DNA from: Bacillota bacterium
Lineage (GTDB): Bacteria; Bacillota; Clostridia; Christensenellales; Aristaeellaceae
Assembly: GCA_023415145.1 (NCBI GenBank)
Contig: JAEZLW010000107.1
Location: 1-37,437 of the forward strand
Direction of reading: 5' to 3'
Length of the DNA stretch: 37,437 bases
The position numbers and the translations under genes were made by a program. Of this stretch, positions 8,140 to 16,733 are shown in pieces (position 1 is the stretch's first letter; each line of letters begins with the position of its first letter). The notes below the pieces were generated by a model. The model saw nothing but the letters and a program-made list of their open reading frames with translations. It had not been told where the DNA came from and searched no databases.

Positions 8140-9390
8140 ATGAGGAATACGCTGCGGCAGGTGTTTCATTCTTCCAAATTTGTGGTAGGCTTTGCTATTT
8201 TTGCAGCCATTGTATTGACGATGATCATCTATCCTCTCTTCAATCCGGGTGATCCGTTGAAGATGATAGGCCTTGGTACCTTCTTCAAGCCGGGAACATA
8301 CGTTTCGCTGTATGACAGCGTAGGCGTAAAGTCCCAAACCCTGAAGCTGGAGGATGCTACCGACAACCGCCTGGCAAAAGTCCTAAGCGATGAAGACAAG
8401 ATCTTAATGATCCGCTGGCTGACATTGGCAGGAGTTCCGGAAGAGGAGCTGAGCCTTTCCGACGTGCATGGCTTGGTGGAAAGCTGGAACAAAAACTATT
8501 CTTCCGCCATCAGGCCCAAAGGCATGACCATGGCCCAGCGCAATTTTTACACCCGGCTGGACGGCAGGCTGAAAAGCATGGCAAAGGGTGAGACGCTTTA
8601 TATCGCATCCAAAGATGCGGAGTCGGGTGAATTAAAGGAAAGCAGCACCATATCCAACACTGACTATGTGAACATGGGTGATGTGGCAAACATAAAGGTT
8701 CTGCCGTTGGGCACAGACAATTTTGGACGGGATGTACTCAAAGAACTGGTAGCGGCTTGCGGTACATCCATCATGATTGGCTTGATCGCCGGGTTGATTG
8801 CCACATCCATCGGCCTTTTGCTGGGGCTGCTCAGCGGATATCTGGGCGGAATTGTGGATGATTTCGTGATGTTTTTCACCAATATTTTCACGGTTATTCC
8901 ATCGATTGTACTTTTGATCCTCATCGCCTACAGCATCAATCAGGATCAGCGTGGGGCGGTAACCGTTGCCATGGTCATCGGCTTTACCTCCTGGGTTTGG
9001 ACGGCAAGGTCGGTTCGTTCACAGGTGATTTCGCTTCGCAACCGTGATCATGTGAATCTGAGCAAGCTTTCGGGGCACAGCATACCAAGGATCATTTTGT
9101 CTGATATCCTGCCGTACATTGCGTCTTATGTGGTAATGGCCTTCATACTGCAGATTTCCTCTGGCATTCTGGCGGAAGCAACGCTGTCCTTGCTGGGTCT
9201 TGGCCCAAAGACAACCGAGGTGCCCACGCTGGGGTTGATGATGAACTGGTCCATGCTTTACTCGGCGCACATCAATGGCGCTTGGTGGGCGTATTTCCCG
9301 GTGATTCTGACAATCGCGTTGATTTCTTTCTCACTGAATCTCATGAATACCGGGTTGGATCAGGTATTCAATCCGACTCTGAGAGATTAG
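8140..9390 (+). CDS. ABC importer permease, DppC/OppC type, with large extracellular insert
   Basis: The second channel subunit has 416 residues. The start at 8140 is set by AAAGGAGG (8123-8130), which overlaps the previous stop. After the first transmembrane helix (about 14-34) comes a hydrophilic stretch of about 140 residues (40-185), far longer than in ordinary DppC proteins of about 300 residues. The normal family sequence resumes at LGTDNFGRDVLKELV, followed by five more helices, an EAA-type loop (VRSQVISLRNRDHVNLSKLS) and LAEATLSLLGLG. The insert should lie outside the membrane and may contact the binding protein. It is rich in charged residues and I recognise no domain in it. Confidence 0.92.
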   Translation: MRNTLRQVFHSSKFVVGFAIFAAIVLTMIIYPLFNPGDPLKMIGLGTFFKPGTYVSLYDSVGVKSQTLKLEDATDNRLAKVLSDEDKILMIRWLTLAGVPEEELSLSDVHGLVESWNKNYSSAIRPKGMTMAQRNFYTRLDGRLKSMAKGETLYIASKDAESGELKESSTISNTDYVNMGDVANIKVLPLGTDNFGRDVLKELVAACGTSIMIGLIAGLIATSIGLLLGLLSGYLGGIVDDFVMFFTNIFTVIPSIVLLILIAYSINQDQRGAVTVAMVIGFTSWVWTARSVRSQVISLRNRDHVNLSKLSGHSIPRIILSDILPYIASYVVMAFILQISSGILAEATLSLLGLGPKTTEVPTLGLMMNWSMLYSAHINGAWWAYFPVILTIALISFSLNLMNTGLDQVFNPTLRD

Positions 9391-9400
9391 GAGGCCGAAT

Positions 9401-10417
9401 ATGGGCAGGACGATATTGGAGGTCAAAGAACTAACCACCAAATATATCACCAGGTTTCGCGAAGACGTTTATGCTGTTGATCATGTATCATTGAAAATTG
9501 AAGAGGGGAAAACGCTCGGCATCGCAGGGGAGTCGGGTTGCGGCAAATCAACGCTGGCCTTGAGCCTGATGGGATATTATTTTCCGCCCCTTTACTACAC
9601 CAGCGGCGAGATCATCATCGACGGCAAGAACATTTCCGGCATGAAGCCTGACGAGGTACGCAAAACCGTGCTGGGTACGGAGATTGCCTACATTCCGCAG
9701 GCGGCCATGAATGCGCTGAATCCCACCCGGAGAATCATCCGCTTTGTGGAGGATGTGATTCTGGCGCATGATCCCAAAAAAAGCAAAAAAGAAATTTATG
9801 AGATGGCTGCGGCACGCTTTCATGAACTGGGCCTGCCGCCTGAGGTTTTGCAAAAGCACGCGGTGGAGCTTTCCGGTGGCATGAAACAGCGCACGGTAAT
9901 TGCCATCTCCACCATCCTTTGCCCGAAGATGCTCATTGCGGATGAGCCTTCTTCCGCTTTGGATGTAACCTCGCAGAAGATGGTAATCAAGATGCTGCGC
10001 AGCCTGATGGAGAAAGGCTATATCAAAGGTATGATTTTCATCACCCATGAGCTGCCACTGTTGTACAATGTGACAGATGATATCATGGTGATGTATGCAG
10101 GCCAGATTGTGGAAAAGGGGACGGCCAAGGAAATGGTGTTTGATCCCATTCATCCCTACTCCAAAGGGCTGATGGGTTCCATCATCGTACCTGAGGAAGG
10201 TGTTCGGGATCACAAGCTTACGGCCATTCCAGGCACTCCGCCCAATCTAAAGAATCCGCCTTCGGGATGCCGCTTTGCTGACCGGTGCAGATATGTGGTC
10301 CCTCAGTGCTCGCTAGCAAATATTCCGATGGTTGACTTCCCCGAAGACCGGGCATATCGGTGCGGTCATTCCGTGCAGCATTTAAGGGAGATGTATGCAG
10401 ATGAGTCAAAACAATGA
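9401..10417 (+). CDS. ABC importer ATPase, DppD/OppD type
   Basis: This 338-residue ATPase energises import. Walker A GESGCGKST (about 46-54), signature LSGGMKQR and Walker B MLIADEPSSALD are all intact, and the switch His is in FITHE. The C-terminal oligopeptide-transporter extension (about 270-330) carries the Cys pattern CRFADRC...QC...YRC. In some OppD/DppD proteins this pattern binds a 4Fe-4S cluster. AGGAGG overlaps the stop of the preceding permease gene, indicating translational coupling. Confidence 0.94.
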   Translation: MGRTILEVKELTTKYITRFREDVYAVDHVSLKIEEGKTLGIAGESGCGKSTLALSLMGYYFPPLYYTSGEIIIDGKNISGMKPDEVRKTVLGTEIAYIPQAAMNALNPTRRIIRFVEDVILAHDPKKSKKEIYEMAAARFHELGLPPEVLQKHAVELSGGMKQRTVIAISTILCPKMLIADEPSSALDVTSQKMVIKMLRSLMEKGYIKGMIFITHELPLLYNVTDDIMVMYAGQIVEKGTAKEMVFDPIHPYSKGLMGSIIVPEEGVRDHKLTAIPGTPPNLKNPPSGCRFADRCRYVVPQCSLANIPMVDFPEDRAYRCGHSVQHLREMYADESKQ

Positions 10418-11222
10418 AGCAAGACCATTGTGCCTGAGCGGAAAAGGCGTTACCAAAGTGTTTGGCATCGGTGTACGCTCTACTTTGGCGGTGGACCATG
10501 TAGATTTTCAGTTTCACGAAGGCGAGCTCGTTTCCATCGTTGGCGAATCAGGCAGCGGGAAAACGACGCTGGCTAAAATGCTGCTCGGTTTGATCAGCGT
10601 TACTGATGGGGAGGTTTATTTTCAGGGGAAGCCAAGAGATATCTCCACCCAAAAGAAGAAAAGGGAATATTGGCAAGGGATACAAGCCATTTTTCAGGAT
10701 CCCTTTTCCTCCTATAATATCTTTAACAAGATAGACACCGTATTGTTGGACTGTATTCATATGCGTGGCGGAAAGCATTTGCCAAAGGAAAAGAAAATCG
10801 AAATGATGGAGGAGGCCTGCAGCTTTGTCAACTTGAAGTTTGCAGAGCTTACCAACAAATATCCTTTCGAGCTTTCCGGCGGACAAATGCAGCGGTTGAT
10901 GATTGCGCGGATTTTTCTGCTGAAGCCCAAAATACTGCTGGCGGATGAACCAACCTCCATGATTGACGCCTGCTCCCGCGCTACCATTTTGGATATGCTG
11001 CTGAATCTGCGCAACGAGACCGGCATGACGATCATATTCATCACCCATGACATCGGCCTGGCCTACTACATTTCCGACAGCATCTATATCATGGAGCATG
11101 GCAAGATTGTGGAGAGCGGTACGGCCAACGAGGTTATTCTGTCGCCAAAAGCGGAGTATACCAAGCGCCTCATCAGCGATGTGCCCAAAATCTTCGAACC
11201 CTGGGATTTGAGCACTGTATAG
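10395..11222 (+). CDS. ABC importer ATPase, DppF/OppF type
   Basis: This 275-residue second ATPase of the importer overlaps the previous gene by 23 bases. Walker A GESGSGKTT, the Q-loop AIFQDPFSSYN, signature LSGGQMQR, Walker B ILLADEPTSMID and FITHD are visible. Unlike its partner it stops soon after the nucleotide-binding fold and lacks the C-terminal Cys-rich extension, so any metal centre would belong to the other subunit. Two close ATGs (10395 and 10401) are both possible starts after AAGGGAG. Confidence 0.93.
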   Translation: MQMSQNNEARPLCLSGKGVTKVFGIGVRSTLAVDHVDFQFHEGELVSIVGESGSGKTTLAKMLLGLISVTDGEVYFQGKPRDISTQKKKREYWQGIQAIFQDPFSSYNIFNKIDTVLLDCIHMRGGKHLPKEKKIEMMEEACSFVNLKFAELTNKYPFELSGGQMQRLMIARIFLLKPKILLADEPTSMIDACSRATILDMLLNLRNETGMTIIFITHDIGLAYYISDSIYIMEHGKIVESGTANEVILSPKAEYTKRLISDVPKIFEPWDLSTV

Positions 11223-11243
11223 GCAGCAGTGAACCAATGCAAT

Positions 11244-11286
11244 AACCGGTCCGATGGAAAGCATCGAACCGGTTTTTGCTTTTTTG
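11244..11286 (+). terminator. Strong rho-independent terminator of the importer operon
   Basis: AACCGGTCCGATG pairs with CATCGAACCGGTT (one mismatch in 13) around a short loop, followed by a TTTTTGCTTTTTT tract. It lies 20 bases after the last ATPase stop. Confidence 0.92.
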
Positions 11287-11321
11287 TAGCACATGCTTTG
11301 ATCATCTAAAACATGCAATCA

Positions 11322-11879
11322 TTATTTCTTTCGCAATTTGAGGAGATAACCCTTTTCTACCGCAATATCATTCAGGATGCCATGAAGCATTTTTGCCTTG
11401 GCCTTTATGTCCAAACCGCCGGATAACTCCCGGGCTGTTACAAGTGCGTTGCGAAGCTCGCCTTCCTCCATTACGGTCGCGGCGATGCAGTAATAGCTTT
11501 TGGAGCGGCTGTCGTTAAATTCCTGTAGCATGTCCAAAAGCAACATCTCCTTGGCTTTCTGTGCTTGTTCAAAAGCTTCCACACCGTTTTCCAGGATATA
11601 ACCGACATCGTTTTCCAACGTTTGGTAGCACTTGAAGGAATCATGATGCTTGCCATGCTCCCGATGGGCAAGCCATTTTATGCAGGAGGCACTTTCCTTG
11701 CAGTCCCAGCAGAACTCAAGCTCCTTCTTCTTCACCGCGCAGGTTATAAAGGGACAGCCTAGCGCCATCCTGTCAAGGCTTTTGCATCCTTGACACCGGC
11801 TGGCTGCGTCTGTTTGATAATTGGGACAGAGCCTGCAGGAAAGCCCGCATATACCGATCTGAGGATAAATGATTTTCAT
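11322..11879 (-). CDS. DUF3795-type Cys-rich protein
   Basis: This is a 185-residue cytoplasmic protein of unknown function. The N-terminal third is rich in cysteines in the pattern CGLSCRLCPNY, CQGCKS, CPFITC, CWDC and SC, typical of DUF3795 proteins and suggestive of a zinc or iron-sulfur site. The rest is charged and helical (about 85-185). AAAGG precedes the ATG at a suitable distance. It follows the GGDEF-EAL gene by 64 bases on the same strand and may be its distal operon partner, although a promoter in the gap cannot be ruled out. Confidence 0.75.
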   Translation of the reverse strand: MKIIYPQIGICGLSCRLCPNYQTDAASRCQGCKSLDRMALGCPFITCAVKKKELEFCWDCKESASCIKWLAHREHGKHHDSFKCYQTLENDVGYILENGVEAFEQAQKAKEMLLLDMLQEFNDSRSKSYYCIAATVMEEGELRNALVTARELSGGLDIKAKAKMLHGILNDIAVEKGYLLKLRKK

Positions 11880-11943
11880 GAAGAACCTTTCTCATATTTG
11901 TTTCGATAAACTATGATACTTTGATACAACTCAACATGGGGGA

Positions 11944-14900
11944 TTAAAATGGCACTTTCTGCAGCGCGTCGGTCATCTGGCCGATGATTTCACGGCTTGG
12001 CATCAACGGGGGCATACTGGGCAATGAGATGTAATAGCCCTGCAGATAATCCACTCCGCAATGAATCAGCACTTCCATCTCCTCCCTTGTTTCTACACCC
12101 TCTGCGATCACCTGGACATTCCGCTCCCGGCAAATGCCGATGATACCGCAAAGCATTTGCTGCCGTTCCTTGTCCGTATCAATATTTCGGGTGACGGACA
12201 TGCCGATTTTAACAAGATGGGGAGATAAGGTGGCTAGCATGGTGTCACCCGTATCATTGCTGCCAAAGTCGTCAATCGCCACCATAGCTTCCCAGCGGTC
12301 GGTAAGCAGCATTTTGTCCCGCAGGAAGCCTTCGCTGGAGGGGTCGCCCTGGGCAATCTCAAGAACAACCTGACGCAGATAGGGCTTAAACTGCATCTCA
12401 AAGGAACTCAAATCCGTGGTGTTCATGCTGCAGCTTGGGATGGAGTGGATGAACACCCGACTTTCTGGAGGAATGCTGCCAATTTGAAGACAATTCACAA
12501 ACGTTTGCATGGCTCCAAACCAGGTAAGCCGTTCTACTCGGCATAGCTGAGCATGGGAGCGGGCCAGGCGGAGCACATCACGTGGGCCGGTGAAATCGCT
12601 GCCGCGGGGGCGCATCAGCATCTCATAGCCGAAAATATGTCCTGTCTTCACACATAGAATCGGCTGCATGGCATAATCGATCAGCGCCTGCTCGATCAAA
12701 TTGTTCAACGCTTCTTGGCCGCTTAACAGCACCTCGTTGCCATCGTATAAAAGCCTGTTAAACTCCTGCAGTTCACCCTTGCGTGTATGCTTGGCCTGGT
12801 ACATGGCAAAATCCGCATACCGCACCAGGTCTTCCAGGATGGTGGCATCATAGGGATACCAGGCTACGCCACAGGATGCACGAAGGCGATAGGGAATGCC
12901 GCTGGGCAGGAGGATGGTTGTTTTTGCGATCCTCCGGCAAATGTCTAAAACAACATCCATGGCAGAATCCCTGTTTTCATAGCCGTACACCAAAGCGTAA
13001 AACTCATCACCGGAACGCCTTGCGGCCATTACGTTAAGATGCTTGCCGTAATGCAGGCACTGAGCGAATGCCTGTATGTATTCATCTCCTGTTTTGTGAC
13101 CATAAGTATCGTTGATATACTTTAAGTTGTCCATGTCCCACATGACCAGGGCGCATACCTTGGCCTCTCTGGGGTCAAGCAGCAGCCGTCCGCCATGCTC
13201 TATGAAACCCCGGCGGTTAAAAAGGCTTGTCAACACATCGTAATCCCGTTCGTAGGCCAGTTTTTGCTTTTCCTGTATTTCACGGGTCACATCCATCACT
13301 GTACCAAGCACCTGTTCGTCTTCATGGACCGTATGGATTTGAATCCACCATTCAGACTGATTCTGCGTTATGCGGTAGATGTCTTTTTCATTAGGATCCC
13401 TGACATTTTCCAATTGTTCCATCCGCTGATGGAATGTCTGTACGTCCAAATAGCCAAAATCGCCATCACACGGCGGCCATCCCATCAGCTCGAACAGGCT
13501 CTTGCTCAAAAACACAGAACGTGTGTCTTTTGCGTGTTCAAATACACCTATGCGCGCACCTGTCATCGCAATAATCTTTTGAATCTTGGACGCCGATTCA
13601 GCCACGGCGCTGGAAAGCTCCTCAATGGAATCGGTTAACTGGTCAATTTCTGCAATATTCAACTTTTGAAGCCTGACTGCCTTTTCGGGATTGCTGCTTT
13701 TCAATTCTGACGCCAGCAGTATGATAGGCTTTGTGATAAGGCGGCTGGAGATGGCAGAACCCAAGAGTCCCAGCAAAAGCGCTAACAGCAGTGCCCAGCA
13801 TATCATGCTTGTAACCTGTGATGAGAAGGATAGGAGTGCGCCTTCTTCCACCATCCCCATCAGCACCCACTGCTGCGAAGAAAAAGGTGTGTTTGCGTTA
13901 TACAGGTGCAGGTTTTCAATACTGGCCAACATAGGCCTTTTACCGTTTCCATTATCCAAGCGGATCACTTGACTGGAAATACTGCCTCCGTTATGCAGCG
14001 TACTGCCTTCATCAAAGAAACGCCGGTAGCTGATTCCGCTGACAAGCACCGGATGGTAGCTTTGTCCGCCGTCTTCGGTAATGGCCAGACAATAGGAGCC
14101 CATTTTGTCATCCCACAGGTCGCTGTAACGCATCAGGGAAATCAAATGTGTTTCCGTCAGATCCACACCCAATACGCCAAACACCGCTCCGTCGGAAGCA
14201 ATCAAGGGCATAGAGTAGGTAATCACATGGCCATCACTGCCGCTCAGGGAGAAAAGCGGGCTCCAGTAACCATAGGCGGCATCGTCCGGTGCGTTGCTTT
14301 CAAGCGCGGCCCTAAAGGGCCGAAAGTAGAACTGTTCATTGGGCAAATTGCCTTCCTTCGAAAACCGGAAGCCGGCACTCCAATAGCTGTCCAGAGGAAT
14401 ATTCAGCACTTTGGATATAGACGACAGGCCCCGTTCCATTAATAGATCGGATCCTGAAAATGTATAGGCAGCGTCACTATTGGGGTCAAGGTCGCGGATG
14501 TAAAGCCCGGCGCGTACCTCCTGGGCTGTATGATTGGGCACACCTGCTCCGTCCAGCACCAAAAATGCCCCTGTAACGCCGTTAGTGCGGATCATGGATA
14601 TCAGGTCCGGTGCCAAAGCGGTGACAAGTTGCTCATTGAGTGCGGCGTTGATATGAACATCAGACCAGGAAGCATTTTTTTGGGAAAGATGTCTTTCCAC
14701 CTCGGAAACGATGCGGTTCTTTGTTGAATCAAGCCTGGACCAGCGCTGTGTCATGGAATTGATCAACGCATCAGCACGGCTTTTTGTCCGCTGAGAAAGC
14801 AGACTGTATGCATTTTGTTCCATGTGTGGAAGAATTCCGCTAAACAGGAACACTGCGGCAAACAGAATTGTTTGCAGTATCACGGCCAAGATGAACTGCC

Positions 14901-14952
14901 GCAGGAGCTTGTAAAACAGAGTTTTTGACCGTTTGGACCATGGTCTTTTCAT
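11944..14952 (-). CDS. Membrane sensor GGDEF-EAL protein (c-di-GMP signalling)
   Basis: This 1002-residue protein is predicted to sense an outside ligand and change c-di-GMP levels. The start at 14952 has GGAGG seven bases before it; an in-frame ATG seven codons earlier does not. Order: transmembrane helix (about 14-38), extracellular Cache-like sensor (about 40-375), second helix (about 380-400), HAMP-like and PAS-like linker (about 400-560), GGDEF domain (about 575-725), EAL domain (about 745-990). The GGDEF motif reads SGDEF (647-651), a variant often still active, without an RxxD inhibitory site. The EAL motif reads EML (E777). D894-D895 (DDFG), K915 and EGVET are kept. The conserved Asn is His (FIHSIP), the second Glu of the ExxE segment is Gln (EIAQ), and Asp of KxD is Gly917. 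Cyclase activity is likely and phosphodiesterase activity doubtful. It lies 13 bases after a binding-lipoprotein gene. Confidence 0.88.
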   Translation of the reverse strand: MKRPWSKRSKTLFYKLLRQFILAVILQTILFAAVFLFSGILPHMEQNAYSLLSQRTKSRADALINSMTQRWSRLDSTKNRIVSEVERHLSQKNASWSDVHINAALNEQLVTALAPDLISMIRTNGVTGAFLVLDGAGVPNHTAQEVRAGLYIRDLDPNSDAAYTFSGSDLLMERGLSSISKVLNIPLDSYWSAGFRFSKEGNLPNEQFYFRPFRAALESNAPDDAAYGYWSPLFSLSGSDGHVITYSMPLIASDGAVFGVLGVDLTETHLISLMRYSDLWDDKMGSYCLAITEDGGQSYHPVLVSGISYRRFFDEGSTLHNGGSISSQVIRLDNGNGKRPMLASIENLHLYNANTPFSSQQWVLMGMVEEGALLSFSSQVTSMICWALLLALLLGLLGSAISSRLITKPIILLASELKSSNPEKAVRLQKLNIAEIDQLTDSIEELSSAVAESASKIQKIIAMTGARIGVFEHAKDTRSVFLSKSLFELMGWPPCDGDFGYLDVQTFHQRMEQLENVRDPNEKDIYRITQNQSEWWIQIHTVHEDEQVLGTVMDVTREIQEKQKLAYERDYDVLTSLFNRRGFIEHGGRLLLDPREAKVCALVMWDMDNLKYINDTYGHKTGDEYIQAFAQCLHYGKHLNVMAARRSGDEFYALVYGYENRDSAMDVVLDICRRIAKTTILLPSGIPYRLRASCGVAWYPYDATILEDLVRYADFAMYQAKHTRKGELQEFNRLLYDGNEVLLSGQEALNNLIEQALIDYAMQPILCVKTGHIFGYEMLMRPRGSDFTGPRDVLRLARSHAQLCRVERLTWFGAMQTFVNCLQIGSIPPESRVFIHSIPSCSMNTTDLSSFEMQFKPYLRQVVLEIAQGDPSSEGFLRDKMLLTDRWEAMVAIDDFGSNDTGDTMLATLSPHLVKIGMSVTRNIDTDKERQQMLCGIIGICRERNVQVIAEGVETREEMEVLIHCGVDYLQGYYISLPSMPPLMPSREIIGQMTDALQKVPF

Positions 14953-14965
14953 ACTGCTTCCTCCG

Positions 14966-16450
14966 TTAGTCAACCATGAACCGCGGATGATACTCCTTAG
15001 TGCGAAGTCCTGCCGCCAGTTCCAGTTGCTGGATCAGGGAAGCATACCACTTGAAAAAGTTACTCCATGTATTCAATTCGGCAACCGCATCATTCCTTGT
15101 GCAGCCTTCTTCCATACGCTTGCAAACCAGTGCTCTGTCGGAGACGGCCTTTGTTTGCAAACTGGATTCCAAAATTGCCCTTGCTTCGCTGCCTCCCAGG
15201 AAGGGCTTGCCTGCAAAAAGCGTATACGTTTGCGTCATATCCCGCCCAACGCTTATCACGTCATGAACGATTTGATTGTCATTGTTTTTTACGGCGGCAG
15301 CCGATACATTTTCTGAAGAAGCCGCCTTTTTGACAGGAAGATAACCTGAAGCGCCTGTAAACACCTGGTTTTGTTCCCTGTCTGTGAACCACTTAAGGAA
15401 AGAAACGGCCGCTTCCTCCGTGCGGGAGTTGGATTTTACAACAGCCATCCCTGCGCCTTGCTGTACGGCAAAGGGCGTAGATCCCTGAAAGTTGGGCGCA
15501 GGGAATACCATGGATTCTATGGGATAGGTAGTACCGTCGGCAAGCGTGACCTCGGTAGGAAAGTACGCAGCACTGGAAGTGGAGCCTACCAGTGCTATGA
15601 GGTCGCCTGTCTTAACATCATCGGACCGGAACCTGCCAAAGGAGGCGAAATAGCCGTTGATGTAGGGGATATAGTAATGATCCCATAAGCGGCGCATTAC
15701 GGTTTGGCACGCATTCAAAGAAACCTTTCCGCCTGAAACGGTTAACAATTCTTTTCCCAATTGGGCACATCCAACCAGCATATAGTTGGCCATAGCATCG
15801 CGCCCGAAAAACGCCTTTCCGTCCTCCGGCGTATCGGTCATCTTGTCAGTCCAAAGGTAATATGCCTGGGCCAAACGGCCAATACCTTCCCACGTTTCAA
15901 GGTCTGATTCCTGCGCACCAGTGGCTGAAGCGAACTTTTGCCAATCGGTGCGGTTGAGTATCAGCACTTCCGTTGCTTTGGCGATGGGGAAGATGTACAG
16001 GCTCCCACTATCGTTCAAGTCGCCCTCTTGAAGATAGCACTCCTGGTATTCTGCCTTTTCTGCATCAGTCAGGTAAGCGCCTATGTCGGCCACCATGTTT
16101 TGCGAAAGCGCTTGATAAACCGTGTCCGCATAAGCAGCAAACACATCTGGTGCTTCCTGCGCACCTACCTTGTGGGCGAGCGCGTCAAGCGTCTTTTGGG
16201 CAAGATCATTGATGGAGCCTTGATTGAATGCCTCGACCACGATGTTCTTTTCCTGCCCAACCGTTTCATTGAATTTTGAAACCAGTTGATCGAAAAGCTG
16301 CTTTTGAACACCATTGTAGTAGTGCCATATAACTACTGTGGTAGGGCCCTGTTTGTCCGCCTGCTGCGTTGGAATGGAACAGGAGGCTACAAAGAGCGAA
16401 ACAAGAAGACACAAGGCGGCCAGTAATAGCTTTTTGACGCCGTTTTCCAT
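14966..16450 (-). CDS. Orphan family 1 extracellular solute-binding lipoprotein
   Basis: This 494-residue lipoprotein should capture a sugar or similar small ligand outside the cell. Its signal peptide ends in a clear lipobox (VASC, Cys at about 24). Binding-protein features include TTVVIWHYYNGVQKQLFDQL at the mature N-terminus, YIFPIAKATEVLILNR in the middle and AAVSFLKWFTDREQNQVFTGASGYLPV towards the end. No permease or ATPase accompanies it. The next gene, 13 bases downstream, is a membrane GGDEF-EAL sensor, so it probably presents ligand to that receptor rather than to an ABC channel. AAAGGAG lies about six bases before the ATG. Confidence 0.9.
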   Translation of the reverse strand: MENGVKKLLLAALCLLVSLFVASCSIPTQQADKQGPTTVVIWHYYNGVQKQLFDQLVSKFNETVGQEKNIVVEAFNQGSINDLAQKTLDALAHKVGAQEAPDVFAAYADTVYQALSQNMVADIGAYLTDAEKAEYQECYLQEGDLNDSGSLYIFPIAKATEVLILNRTDWQKFASATGAQESDLETWEGIGRLAQAYYLWTDKMTDTPEDGKAFFGRDAMANYMLVGCAQLGKELLTVSGGKVSLNACQTVMRRLWDHYYIPYINGYFASFGRFRSDDVKTGDLIALVGSTSSAAYFPTEVTLADGTTYPIESMVFPAPNFQGSTPFAVQQGAGMAVVKSNSRTEEAAVSFLKWFTDREQNQVFTGASGYLPVKKAASSENVSAAAVKNNDNQIVHDVISVGRDMTQTYTLFAGKPFLGGSEARAILESSLQTKAVSDRALVCKRMEEGCTRNDAVAELNTWSNFFKWYASLIQQLELAAGLRTKEYHPRFMVD

Positions 16451-16521
16451 ACCGGGCTCCTTTTGTTCTAGAATATTGAGAAAGATGAAAGATAAAACAA
16501 AATAAACGCAATAATACTATT

Positions 16522-16550
16522 ATTATAGCAATTGTTTCCAGTATAATCAA
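16522..16550 (-). promoter_or_regulatory. Promoter of the binding-protein/GGDEF-EAL operon
   Basis: On the minus strand TTGATT (16545-16550) and TATAAT (16522-16527) are exactly 17 bases apart. The leader to the start codon is about 65 bases and AT-rich. Confidence 0.8.
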
Positions 16551-16633
16551 GATGTGATGACATATTTATAGAACACAAAAGTGACACTCATTTGAATCAT
16601 ACGCCAGGTACTACAGCGTTTTTAACCATATAT

Positions 16634-16681
16634 AAAAATGCGATACCGGACGTGTAAGCCAAGCATCGTCCGGTACCGCAT
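16634..16681 (-). terminator. Terminator of asnB
   Basis: A 15-base stem (16638-16652 with 16667-16681, one mismatch) is followed on the minus strand by TTTTTA. It lies about 50 bases after the asnB stop. Confidence 0.85.
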
Positions 16682-16733
16682 GATTTGCAAAGTATAGATT
16701 TTCAATCCTTTCTACAGCGCCAATACGGCTTAT

